Assembly: GCA_041166385.1 (NCBI GenBank)
Contig: JBEEFW010000122.1
Coordinates: 25,876-89,875 of the forward strand
DNA: 64,000 nucleotides
Direction: 5' to 3'
Source: DASUCS01 sp041166385
GTDB lineage: Bacteria > Actinomycetota > Acidimicrobiia > Acidimicrobiales > JACDCH01
The notes below the pieces were generated by a model, which saw only the letters and a program-made list of their open reading frames with translations, made no database searches and had not been told where the DNA came from. A program made the translations under genes and the position numbers. Positions 34,161-42,277 of this stretch are shown in pieces (positions within the stretch are counted from its first letter, which is position 1; every line of letters starts with the position of its first letter).

Positions 34161-34919
34161 GTGGAGATCGAAGGCAAGAAGGCAGTGGTCGTCGGTGGTG
34201 CGTCGGGCATGGCTCGAGCGTCAGCCGAGTTGTTGCACGAACGGGGCGCGTCGATCGCGATCCTCGATCTGCCGACGTCGGCGGGGGCAGAGGTGGCCGC
34301 CAGCCTCGACGGCTCGTTCCACGCGGTCGACGTCACGGATGAGGTCAACGTCGAGCAGGCCATGGCGGCGGCGGTCGAAGCACTCGGCGGTCTGCACATC
34401 GCGGTCAACACCGCGGGCGGCGGCACGGCGAAGCGCACGCTCACCAAGGAAGGACCGCATCCGCTCAGCGAATTCCGGCGGATCATCGAGTTGAACCTCA
34501 TTGCCACGTTCAACCTGAACCGGCTGCAGGCCCAGCACATGTCGACGAACGAGCCCGAGGACGGCGAACGGGGCGTGATCATCGACACCGCATCGATCGC
34601 CGCATTCGAAGGGCAGATCGGTCAGGTCGCCTACACGGCGGCGAAGGCGGGCATCGCCGGGATGATGCTCACGATGGCGCGCGACCTTGGCTCCCTCGGC
34701 ATCCGCGTCGTGGCGATCGCGCCGAGCTTGTTCAGCACTGGCATCACCCAGGGCATCCCGGATGAGTTCGCTGAAGTACTCACGAAAGACGCGGCGTTTC
34801 CGAAGCGCATGGGTCGCCCAGAGGAGTACGGCCGTCTCGCGGTCGCGATCGTCGAGAACCCGATGCTCAATGGCTCGACGATCCGCCTCGACGCCGGTCA
34901 GCGCTTCGCGCCAAAGTAG
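34161..34919 (+). CDS. Short-chain dehydrogenase/reductase, 3-hydroxyacyl-CoA dehydrogenase type 2-like
   Basis: The product is about 252 residues. The nucleotide-binding motif VVVGGASGMARA lies near residues 8-19, and ILDLPTSAG provides the Asp that favours NAD. The catalytic region shows TASIAAFEGQIGQ with Ser, then YTAAKAGIAGM with Tyr and Lys. The overall pattern and the C-terminal AAFPKRMGRPEEYGRLAVAI resemble HSD17B10-type enzymes that oxidise 3-hydroxyacyl-CoA or steroid alcohols. GTG 34161 has GAGGGA 5 nt upstream. It is 5 nt from the acyl-CoA dehydrogenase gene, so both belong to one beta-oxidation operon. Confidence 0.9.
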   Translation: MEIEGKKAVVVGGASGMARASAELLHERGASIAILDLPTSAGAEVAASLDGSFHAVDVTDEVNVEQAMAAAVEALGGLHIAVNTAGGGTAKRTLTKEGPHPLSEFRRIIELNLIATFNLNRLQAQHMSTNEPEDGERGVIIDTASIAAFEGQIGQVAYTAAKAGIAGMMLTMARDLGSLGIRVVAIAPSLFSTGITQGIPDEFAEVLTKDAAFPKRMGRPEEYGRLAVAIVENPMLNGSTIRLDAGQRFAPK

Positions 34920-34924
34920 CCACC

Positions 34925-37078
34925 ATGTCCATCGCGATCACTGAAGACCACCGCGCACTGGCCGACACCGTCTCGAACTTCTTGGAGAAGCACGGCGCTC
35001 GCGGCGTGGCTCGGTCCCTGCTCGACGCCAGCACCGAGGCGCTGCCCCCGTACTGGACCGATCTGGCGGCGTTGGGTTGGCTCGGGCTGCACCTGCCGGA
35101 GGAGCACGGCGGTTCCGGGTTCGGGATCCCCGAGCTCGTCGTCGTGGTCGAGGAGCTCGGGCGCGCCGTCGCGCCCGGCCCGTTCGTACCGACGGTGATC
35201 GCGAGCGCGGTCATCGCGGGTGCCGCGCCGGCAGATCTGCAAGCTCGACTGCTGCCAGGACTGGCTGACGGCTCGGCCGTCGGCGCGGTTGCGCTCGGCG
35301 GCGAGGTCGAAGTTCGCGACGGCAAGGCGTACGGCTCGGCTGGGGTCGTGTTGAGCGGCGCGCTCGCCGAGGTGCTCCTCGTTCCGGTCGGCGACGACGT
35401 CGCCGTGATCGAGCGGTCCGGCGGCGTGAATGCCGAAGTGCCGCCCAACCTCGACCCGACCCGTCGCTCGGCGCGCGTCACGCTCGACGGCGTGCCGGCG
35501 TCGGTGCTGCCCGGCGCGCGGCGGCTGCTCGTCGACATGGCGCGCCTGTTGCTGGCGGCTGAGTCGACCGGGGTCGCCCGTGAGTGCACCGAGCAGGCCG
35601 CGGAGTACGCGAAGGCACGCGTGCAGTTCGGCCGCCCGATCGCGATGTTCCAAGCGGTCAAGCACCACTGCGCCAACATGCTGGTGGCCGTCGAGCTGGC
35701 GACCGCCGCCGTCTGGGACGCGGCGCGAGCCGCCGAGAACGGCGGTGACCAACTCACGTACACCGCAGCGATGGCCGCCACGCTGGCCGTTCCCGCGGCC
35801 GATCTCGACGCGCAGCTGAACATCCAGGTGCACGGCGGCATCGGCTTCACGTGGGAGCACGACGCGCACCTCTACCTCCGACGCGCCACCGCGATCGAGG
35901 CGATCGTCGATGCCGAGCAGGCCGCGATCGACGTGACGGACTGCGTCCGCCGCGGTGTGCGCCGCGGCCGAACCGTCGATCTCCCGCCCGAGGCAGAGTC
36001 GATCCGTGACGACGTGCGCGCCGTGGTCGAACGTCTTCGTGATCTCGACAAGGAGGCACAGCGCAAGGAGCTGATCGAAACCGGCTACGTCATGCCGCAC
36101 TGGCCCAGGCCGTGGGGACGAGATGCCGGCGCGGTCGAGCAGCTCGTCATCGAGCAGGAGTTCGCGGCTTCGGGCGTCAAACGGCCGGCGTACGGCATCA
36201 CCGGTTGGGTGATCCTCACGCTCATCCAGCACGCGACCGACGATCAGGTCGCGCGGTGGGTGCGCCCCGCGCTCGACCAGGAAGTCATCTGGTGCCAACT
36301 CTTCAGCGAACCCGACGCCGGTTCCGACGCCGCCGGTGTGAAGACCAAGGCCACGCGCGTGGACGGCGGCTGGCTGCTCAACGGCCAGAAGGTGTGGACC
36401 AGCGGTGCGCACGTGAGCGGCTTCGGGCTCGCGACCGTGCGGACGAACCCCGACGTGCCCAAGCACAGCGGCATCACCACGATGGTCATCGACATGCACG
36501 CCGAGGGCGTCGAGGTGCGGCCGCTGAAGATGCCGACGGGCAACTCCGAGTTCAACGAGGTGTTCTTCAACGACGTCTTCATCCCGGACGACGACGTCGT
36601 CGGGCCGGTCGACGGGGGCTGGACAGTCGCGCGAGCGACACTCGGGAACGAGAGCGTGAGCATCGGCGGCGGACAGGGCGGCATGGCCTTGCCGGTCGAA
36701 ACATTCATCGGCCCCTTCGACAAGCATCCCGAGCGCCTGCCGGGCGGAGCCGGCCGGCTCGGCGTGCACGTCGCGCGTTCGCAGGCCATCGACATGCTCA
36801 ACCTGCGCACCGCGCACAGAGCGGTTTCTGGCGGCGAGCCTGGCCCCGAAGGAGCGGTCACCAAGCTCGTGCTGTCCGAGAACGGACACGAGGCCGCGGC
36901 CATCCTCAACGCGCTCAGCGGTCCCGACGGTGCCTTCCTCGATGGCGCCGGCGCGATGAGCGGGATGATGGTGCTCATGCATCGCGCCATGTCGATCGCC
37001 GGCGGGACGTCGGAGATCAAACGCAATCAGATCGGCGAGCGGATCCTCGGACTGCCCCGCGACCCGCTCATCAACTGA
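34925..37078 (+). CDS. Acyl-CoA dehydrogenase, double-length fusion
   Basis: The product is 717 residues, two acyl-CoA dehydrogenase units in one chain, as seen in actinobacteria. Unit 1 (about 1-345) has LPEEHGGSGFGIPELVVVVE and NIQVHGGIGFTWEHDAHLYL. Unit 2 (about 350-717) has WCQLFSEPDAGSDAAGVKTK, the FAD-binding WTSGAHVSGFGL and the ending IAGGTSEIKRNQIGERILGL. Such fusions replace the heterodimers used for sterol side chains and branched acids. The substrate is unknown. It overlaps the convergent hydrolase gene by 8 nt. Confidence 0.92.
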   Translation: MSIAITEDHRALADTVSNFLEKHGARGVARSLLDASTEALPPYWTDLAALGWLGLHLPEEHGGSGFGIPELVVVVEELGRAVAPGPFVPTVIASAVIAGAAPADLQARLLPGLADGSAVGAVALGGEVEVRDGKAYGSAGVVLSGALAEVLLVPVGDDVAVIERSGGVNAEVPPNLDPTRRSARVTLDGVPASVLPGARRLLVDMARLLLAAESTGVARECTEQAAEYAKARVQFGRPIAMFQAVKHHCANMLVAVELATAAVWDAARAAENGGDQLTYTAAMAATLAVPAADLDAQLNIQVHGGIGFTWEHDAHLYLRRATAIEAIVDAEQAAIDVTDCVRRGVRRGRTVDLPPEAESIRDDVRAVVERLRDLDKEAQRKELIETGYVMPHWPRPWGRDAGAVEQLVIEQEFAASGVKRPAYGITGWVILTLIQHATDDQVARWVRPALDQEVIWCQLFSEPDAGSDAAGVKTKATRVDGGWLLNGQKVWTSGAHVSGFGLATVRTNPDVPKHSGITTMVIDMHAEGVEVRPLKMPTGNSEFNEVFFNDVFIPDDDVVGPVDGGWTVARATLGNESVSIGGGQGGMALPVETFIGPFDKHPERLPGGAGRLGVHVARSQAIDMLNLRTAHRAVSGGEPGPEGAVTKLVLSENGHEAAAILNALSGPDGAFLDGAGAMSGMMVLMHRAMSIAGGTSEIKRNQIGERILGLPRDPLIN

Positions 37079-38009
37079 ACGCGAAGTCCTCGATCAGCCG
37101 CACGAGGTCGAGTGGACGGTCGCTCTGCACGGCGTGACCGGCACCCTCGACGACCTCGAGGCGCATCGCGGGCAGCCGCCGTTGCATCTCGGCGACATCG
37201 CTGTCTTGGACGAACGGTGAGAGCGCGCCCCGCACGAAGAGCGTCGGCACGGTGATTCGGGAGACGTCGTCCCACAGTGCAGTGAAGTCGCTCCAGTCCT
37301 TGCCGTCGCTCTTTCGTGGGCCGAACAGGTCGTAGCGCCAGGTCCACTTGCCGTCGCTGCGCTTGTGCGCGTTGTGACGTACGCCGCGGCGCACACCGGA
37401 CGCGGCGCGGTGCGGGCTCAGCTGGATCGCGGCGTCGGCCATCTCGTCGAACGAGTCGTACGTCGGCGATCCACCGATCAGCGACACCGACCCGCGTTCC
37501 ATCGTCGACAGCTCTCGGGTGGGATCGTTGATCTGCGGCGTGACGTCGACGAACACGGCTCGACGGCAGAGGTCGGGGCGTTCCGCGGCCAGCCGGATGG
37601 TCGTCGCGCCGCCGAGCGACATGCCGATCACGACGGCCGCATTGGCTGCGATGGCGGGCAGCGCCCGCCCGAGCGCGTCGGCGTTCTGCCAGGGGCTGTA
37701 GTCGCGATCCGGCCGCCGGTAGGAGCGGCCGTGACCGGGTAGGTCGACCGCCACCGCGGGACGGCCCAGCGCGAGCGCGACCGAGTCCCACGTGTGGGCG
37801 TTCTGTCCTCCGCCGTGGAGAAAGACCAGCTCGGGCTCGGCGGTGCCCCAGCGGATGTAGGACAGCCGCGCCTCGGAATCGAGCTCGAGCGAAAGCCGCC
37901 GGACGTTGACCTCGCCGTCGAAGGGCAGCCCCCACTCCTCGGCGTTCTCGTGCAGGAGTGCGAACTCGTCGTAGTCGTCATCGCCGATCGTGTCGTCGAC
38001 CGACGTCAT
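37071..38009 (-). CDS. Alpha/beta hydrolase
   Basis: The product is 312 residues. The oxyanion segment LVFLHGGGQNAHTWD lies near residue 62, the nucleophile elbow VIGMSLGGATT near 129 with Ser, and the C-terminal VVEGAGHAVQSDRP has the catalytic His. The acid is likely Asp in the FVRGALSPFVQDSD segment. It could cleave an ester, lactone or thioester. It starts 4 nt after the acyl-CoA synthetase stop on the same strand, so the two form an operon. Confidence 0.88.
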   Translation of the reverse strand: MTSVDDTIGDDDYDEFALLHENAEEWGLPFDGEVNVRRLSLELDSEARLSYIRWGTAEPELVFLHGGGQNAHTWDSVALALGRPAVAVDLPGHGRSYRRPDRDYSPWQNADALGRALPAIAANAAVVIGMSLGGATTIRLAAERPDLCRRAVFVDVTPQINDPTRELSTMERGSVSLIGGSPTYDSFDEMADAAIQLSPHRAASGVRRGVRHNAHKRSDGKWTWRYDLFGPRKSDGKDWSDFTALWDDVSRITVPTLFVRGALSPFVQDSDVAEMQRRLPAMRLEVVEGAGHAVQSDRPLDLVRLIEDFAFS

Positions 38010-38013
38010 GCCA

Positions 38014-39498
38014 TCAACCGAACTCCGTCGCGAGCTCGTCGCGAAGCACGCGCCGGAGCAACTTGCCGGTCTCGGAGAATGGCAGCTCGCCGCGGATCTG
38101 GATGCGCTCGGGCGTCATCGTCGAACGCACTTGTGCGCGCACGTGCTCACGGAGCTCGTCCTCGCTCACGCTCGCGTCGTCGACGAGCACGACCGCGGCG
38201 ACCACCTTCTCACCCCACTCGGTGTCAGGGATGCCGACCGCCGCGGCGGCCTCGATCGCCGGATGACTGATCAGAGCGTCCTCGATTGCGCCCGGTGACA
38301 GGTTCTCGCCGCCGCGCACGATCACATCGTCGAGGCGACCGTGCAGATACAGGAACCCGGCATCATCGAGATGGCCGGCGTCGCGCGTCCTGAACCAGTC
38401 GTCTCCCGCATCGCGTCCGAGGTACTCGCCGGACACTTGCTCGCCGCGCACCCAGACCTCGCCGCGCTCGTTCGCCGGGAGCGGCTCGCCGTCGGCGTCG
38501 CGGATCGAGACCTCGACGGACGGAAGAGGCCGGCCGACCGACGCGAGCCGGCCGCGGACCGCCGGATCCTCGCTCGTGAACGCGGCGCGATGGTCGTCGG
38601 GGCCCAGCAGCGCGATCGTGCTGGACGTCTCGGTCAAGCCGTACGCGTTCACGAAGGACACGTCGGGCAGCAGCGTCATGGCTCGCTCGATCACGGTGAC
38701 CGGCATCGGCCCACCGCCGTAGGAGAGGTTGCGGAGCGAGGAGAGACCTTCGCCAGACTCCTCGACGATGTCGAGGATGCGGTTCAACATCGTCGGCACA
38801 ACCATCGAATGGGTTACGGCTTCATCTCGCACGAGTTGCACCCATTGCGCGGGATCGAATTGCTCGAGGTACACGACGCGCCGGCCGGAGTACGCCGAGG
38901 ACAGCACGGACGACACGCCGGCGATGTGATACGGCGGCACGCTGACGATGGCCGCTTGATCGTCGTCCGCACCCGCGAACTCGACGGTCGAGAGGATGTA
39001 CGAGGCCAGGTTGCGATGTCGCAGCACCGCGGCCTTCGGTTCGCCGGTGGTGCCGCTCGTGTAGAGCAGCACGGCGATGTCGTCCGGATCGCCGCCGTCC
39101 ATGCTGCTCTCTGGTGCGTCCGGATCGTCGGCGACCGCGAGAAGGTCCTTGCGGCTGATCACGTCGATGCCGTCGATCGGGCCGAGGCGATCGGCGACGC
39201 CGTCGCCGGCCACCACGACTGCAGGCGCGCACCGGGCGACGATCGCCCGCAACTGTTCGTCCGTGAGCCGGTAGTTGACCGGAACGAACGGCCGGCACGC
39301 GAGCGCCGCACCGAACAGCGCGAGCGGCACGGCTTCCGAGTTGACATCGACGAGCACGATCTGTTGCGCGCCGCGGTCGATGAGATGGGCGGCGATGCGT
39401 CGCGCCCTCTGCGCGAGATCCGCCATCGTCGATCCGTCGCGTGCTGATCCGATCGCCACCCGATCGGGCATCCCGTCGGACGCCATCTGCAGCAGCAT
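38014..39498 (-). CDS. Class I adenylate-forming enzyme, acyl-CoA synthetase
   Basis: The product is about 494 residues. The AMP-binding motif LLYTSGTTGEPKAAV lies near 146-160, FVNAYGLTETSSTIALLGPD is the A5 region and WFRTRDAGHLDDAGFLYLHG the A7 region. The C-terminal lysine is in PFSETGKLLRRVL. It should form an acyl-adenylate and then acyl-CoA. The frame extends to a GTG at 39570, but those residues are Arg/Thr-rich and unconserved; ATG 39498 is preferred, with TTG 39510 possible. It is cotranscribed with the hydrolase and diverges from the P450. Confidence 0.9.
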   Translation of the reverse strand: MLLQMASDGMPDRVAIGSARDGSTMADLAQRARRIAAHLIDRGAQQIVLVDVNSEAVPLALFGAALACRPFVPVNYRLTDEQLRAIVARCAPAVVVAGDGVADRLGPIDGIDVISRKDLLAVADDPDAPESSMDGGDPDDIAVLLYTSGTTGEPKAAVLRHRNLASYILSTVEFAGADDDQAAIVSVPPYHIAGVSSVLSSAYSGRRVVYLEQFDPAQWVQLVRDEAVTHSMVVPTMLNRILDIVEESGEGLSSLRNLSYGGGPMPVTVIERAMTLLPDVSFVNAYGLTETSSTIALLGPDDHRAAFTSEDPAVRGRLASVGRPLPSVEVSIRDADGEPLPANERGEVWVRGEQVSGEYLGRDAGDDWFRTRDAGHLDDAGFLYLHGRLDDVIVRGGENLSPGAIEDALISHPAIEAAAAVGIPDTEWGEKVVAAVVLVDDASVSEDELREHVRAQVRSTMTPERIQIRGELPFSETGKLLRRVLRDELATEFG

Positions 39499-39610
39499 CG
39501 CGAGGTGCAACGTTCCTCGTTTCGGTGTCGTCGACCGCCTCGTGCGAGACGACGCTCGGCACTTTGTCACAACCTGACACGGATGTCAGACTTCCGACGA
39601 GGGGGAGCTC

Positions 39611-40810
39611 ATGACCGATTCCGTCGACTACGTGTATCCCGAGCAGCGGGCTGCGAATCCTTACATCGGGCCGGTCGCCGCGGATCCGCAGCCGTTCTAT
39701 CGCCGCCTCCGCGACGAGTGTCCGGTCGCGCTCGTGGAGGGCATGGAGTCCGGGGTGCACATCATCAGTCGCTACGACGACGTGCGGTTCGCGCTCCGCC
39801 ATCCCGAGATCTTCTCGTCGGACCTCATCGCGGTCGACATCGGGCAGGACCGTCCCTTGATCCCGTTGCAGATCGATCCACCCGACCACGCGCACTACCG
39901 CCGGGTGATGGATCCGCACCTCACGGTGAAGCAACTCGCGCATCTCGAGAGTGACATCCGCCTGTTGGTGAACGAAGTGATCGACCGCTTCATCGATCGC
40001 GGCGAGTGTGACTTTCACGCCGAGTTCTCGATGCCGTTGCCCTGCATGGTGTTCCTGTCGCTGACCGGGTTGCCGCTGGAGGAGCTCCCGCGCTTCCTCA
40101 CCTGGAAGGACAACATCATCCGGCCCGACACCATGGACATGGAGGAGGCGGCGACCATCCGCAAGCAGACGGGCGCCGCGATCTACGAGTTCTTCGAACG
40201 CGCGATCGACGAGCGCGCGGACGGCGCGATGGACGACATCATCAGCCGATTCATGCGCACCGAGGTCGACGGTCGCACCATGACTCGCGAAGAGATGCTC
40301 GACCTCTGCTATCTCTTCATCCTCGGCGGTCTCGACACGGTCACGGCGACGCTCGACTGCTCGGTCGCGTATCTCGCGCAGCACCCGGACCATCTGCAGG
40401 AACTGGTCGACGACCCGTCACTCGTGCCCGCGGCAGTTGAAGAACTGCTGCGCACGGAGACGCCGGTCATGCAGGTCTTGCGCGTCGTCGTGCAGCCGCA
40501 CGAGATGCACGGCGTGAAGATGGAGCCCGGCGATCACGTCTTGGTGATGCTGGGCTCGGCGGACACCGACCCGACGGAGTTCGGCGACGACGCCGATGTG
40601 CTCGATCTGCATCGCGCGTCGAACCGACACCTGGCCTTCGGCGGCGGGCCACACCGTTGTCTCGGTTCGCATCTGGCCCGGCTCGAGCTCCGGGTCGCGC
40701 TCGAGGAGCTGCACAAGCGGCTTCCCGACTACCGCTTGGCGGACGGCGTCGAGCTGGAGTACTCGCCGGGCATCCGCGAGATCAAAGCGCTGCCGATCGT
40801 GTTCTCCTGA
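39611..40810 (+). CDS. Cytochrome P450
   Basis: The product is 399 residues, a soluble bacterial P450 without membrane anchor. The I-helix FILGGLDTVTATLD lies near residues 236-249, the ExxR pair in EELLRTETPV near 277 and the haem signature FGGGPHRCLGSHLAR near 343-357 with Cys about 350. It needs an external ferredoxin system, and none is encoded nearby. ATG 39611 follows GAGGGGGAGC. Its position among acyl-CoA genes suggests hydroxylation of a lipid, terpenoid or steroid. Confidence 0.93.
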   Translation: MTDSVDYVYPEQRAANPYIGPVAADPQPFYRRLRDECPVALVEGMESGVHIISRYDDVRFALRHPEIFSSDLIAVDIGQDRPLIPLQIDPPDHAHYRRVMDPHLTVKQLAHLESDIRLLVNEVIDRFIDRGECDFHAEFSMPLPCMVFLSLTGLPLEELPRFLTWKDNIIRPDTMDMEEAATIRKQTGAAIYEFFERAIDERADGAMDDIISRFMRTEVDGRTMTREEMLDLCYLFILGGLDTVTATLDCSVAYLAQHPDHLQELVDDPSLVPAAVEELLRTETPVMQVLRVVVQPHEMHGVKMEPGDHVLVMLGSADTDPTEFGDDADVLDLHRASNRHLAFGGGPHRCLGSHLARLELRVALEELHKRLPDYRLADGVELEYSPGIREIKALPIVFS

Positions 40811-40873
40811 CCGCGGAACGGTCGTTTTGCCGATAATCGCCTCGATTGGTGTGGAACGTGGTACATCGGGAGT

Positions 40874-41194
40874 GTGGGACCGCCGGGCTACAGCGCGCAT
40901 CTCGACCGCGACGACGGCGAGTGTCGGGTCGTGCTGTCGGGTGAGATCGACCTCATGGCCGTACCCGACGTCTTTGCGTGCATCCAGGAAGCCGACCGTG
41001 AAGGTGCGAATCGGGTGGTCGTGCTGATGAACGACGTGACGCTGATCGACTCGTCAGGCATCGGCGTGTTCGCCCGGCTCGCTGCGGCGAACGTGCAGAT
41101 GGAGCTCCGGGGAGCTACCGGCGTGGTGCGCCGCGCGATCGACATCAGCGGCGTGGGCCTGTCGCCCAACATCCAGGTGGACGGCCAAGCCTGA
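40874..41194 (+). CDS. STAS-domain protein, anti-sigma factor antagonist
   Basis: The product is 106 residues, a single STAS domain: CRVVLSGEIDLMAVPDVFAC, VVVLMNDVTLIDSSGIGVFA with the phosphorylatable Ser of D-S-S-G, and MELRGATGVVRRAIDISGVG. In the partner-switching pathway the unphosphorylated form binds an anti-sigma kinase. No kinase or sigma gene is adjacent. It is the intact paralogue of the frameshifted gene at 19061-19498. The stop TGA is directly followed by the stop of the convergent gene, together forming TGATCA. Confidence 0.88.
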   Translation: MGPPGYSAHLDRDDGECRVVLSGEIDLMAVPDVFACIQEADREGANRVVVLMNDVTLIDSSGIGVFARLAAANVQMELRGATGVVRRAIDISGVGLSPNIQVDGQA

Positions 41195-42208
41195 TCACGA
41201 TGCCGCGGCCAGCTCCTCGTTGACGTAGAGCGACGATCGCCCGTGCGTCCAGCGGTCGAGCGCGTGAGTCGCGAATCGAGCCTCGAGCTCCAGTAGCGCC
41301 CGGGCGCCGAAGAGCACGTCGTCGGCGAGTGCGGGATCGGCGTCGACGATGCCTGGGATGAGGTCGTCGATCGCGATCTGTGCGTGCTGCTTGTCGGCAC
41401 TGATGTGGACGTCGTAGAACGCCGCTCCTTCGTCATTGCCGGTGACACGCCGATGGGCCGCGGCGTACCGGGTCATGGGCTCGACCGACGTCATCTCGAA
41501 GACCGCGAGATGTCCGAGACATGCGCCCACGAGCGAACGATGCAGGCCGAACATCGAGAGCAGGTTCACGGTGGCCAAGGTGACGCCAGGAACAAGGTCG
41601 ATGTACCGGCCGTAGTGATCGTCCAAGCCGAGTGAACGCATCGTGTCCGCGAAGAGCTCGGCATGGCTCTCGCCGGTGTGGCCGTTGCCGTATTCGTCGT
41701 ATTGCAGCGTCAGCAGCGCGCGCTTCGCCCGTCCAGCGGGAAGCCGAGGGATGGCCCACGTGTGGGGGTCAGCCTCCTTCAGCTGGTACGGCGATCGTTG
41801 GATCGCGAGTTCCTGGAGGTGGTGGAGCGAGCCGTTGGACTCCACCCAAGATGACAGCGATGGCCCGGACGCCTCCGCGATCAGGCGACGCAGCTCGGCC
41901 GGCACCGCCGACGGAGCCACTGCCGGGGACTTCGGCGCAATGGCCTCCAGCCGGTGCATGAACTGATGCTCGAGATCGCTGCGCAACGCCAGAAGGGCGG
42001 GATTCCACTCAGCTTGCGGGCCGACGTCGGCCCATCCTCGGTAGTGCAGCTCGTAGCAAAGGTAGAGCGCGAGTTGGAGATCGTCGTCGTCGACATCGGC
42101 GCGCTCGAGAGTCGCGTGAGGTACGGCAGCTTCGCCCCCGCGCATCGCGATGATCACCGCGCGGGACAACGCCCCGCGTGCAAGGGGATTCGCCGGCGCC
42201 TCGAGCAT
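41195..42208 (-). CDS. Iron-containing redox enzyme family protein (haem-oxygenase-like fold)
   Basis: The product is about 337 residues from ATG 42208. The segments LYLCYELHYRGWAD, QYDEYGNGHTGESHAELFAD and AFYDVHISADKQHAQIAIDD supply the Glu, His and Asp ligands expected of a non-haem di-iron protein of this class. Family members include fatty-acid decarboxylases (UndA-like) and N-oxygenases, so the reaction cannot be named. An upstream ATG at 42241 would add 11 Arg-rich residues. It is tail to tail with the STAS gene. Confidence 0.83.
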   Translation of the reverse strand: MLEAPANPLARGALSRAVIIAMRGGEAAVPHATLERADVDDDDLQLALYLCYELHYRGWADVGPQAEWNPALLALRSDLEHQFMHRLEAIAPKSPAVAPSAVPAELRRLIAEASGPSLSSWVESNGSLHHLQELAIQRSPYQLKEADPHTWAIPRLPAGRAKRALLTLQYDEYGNGHTGESHAELFADTMRSLGLDDHYGRYIDLVPGVTLATVNLLSMFGLHRSLVGACLGHLAVFEMTSVEPMTRYAAAHRRVTGNDEGAAFYDVHISADKQHAQIAIDDLIPGIVDADPALADDVLFGARALLELEARFATHALDRWTHGRSSLYVNEELAAAS

Positions 42209-42277
42209 CGTCCAGGATTTCCCCGCGCGTCGAGTGCGCAAACGCAGATCGCGATGCGAGCGGAGGCCGGGCGGGGC

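Noticed and set aside
34898..36982. Long open frame of about 690 codons on the minus strand opposite the acyl-CoA dehydrogenase
   Set aside because: It is rich in Arg, His and Asp with no domain; the plus-strand frame shows full acyl-CoA dehydrogenase motifs. It is the usual mirror frame in high-GC genes.
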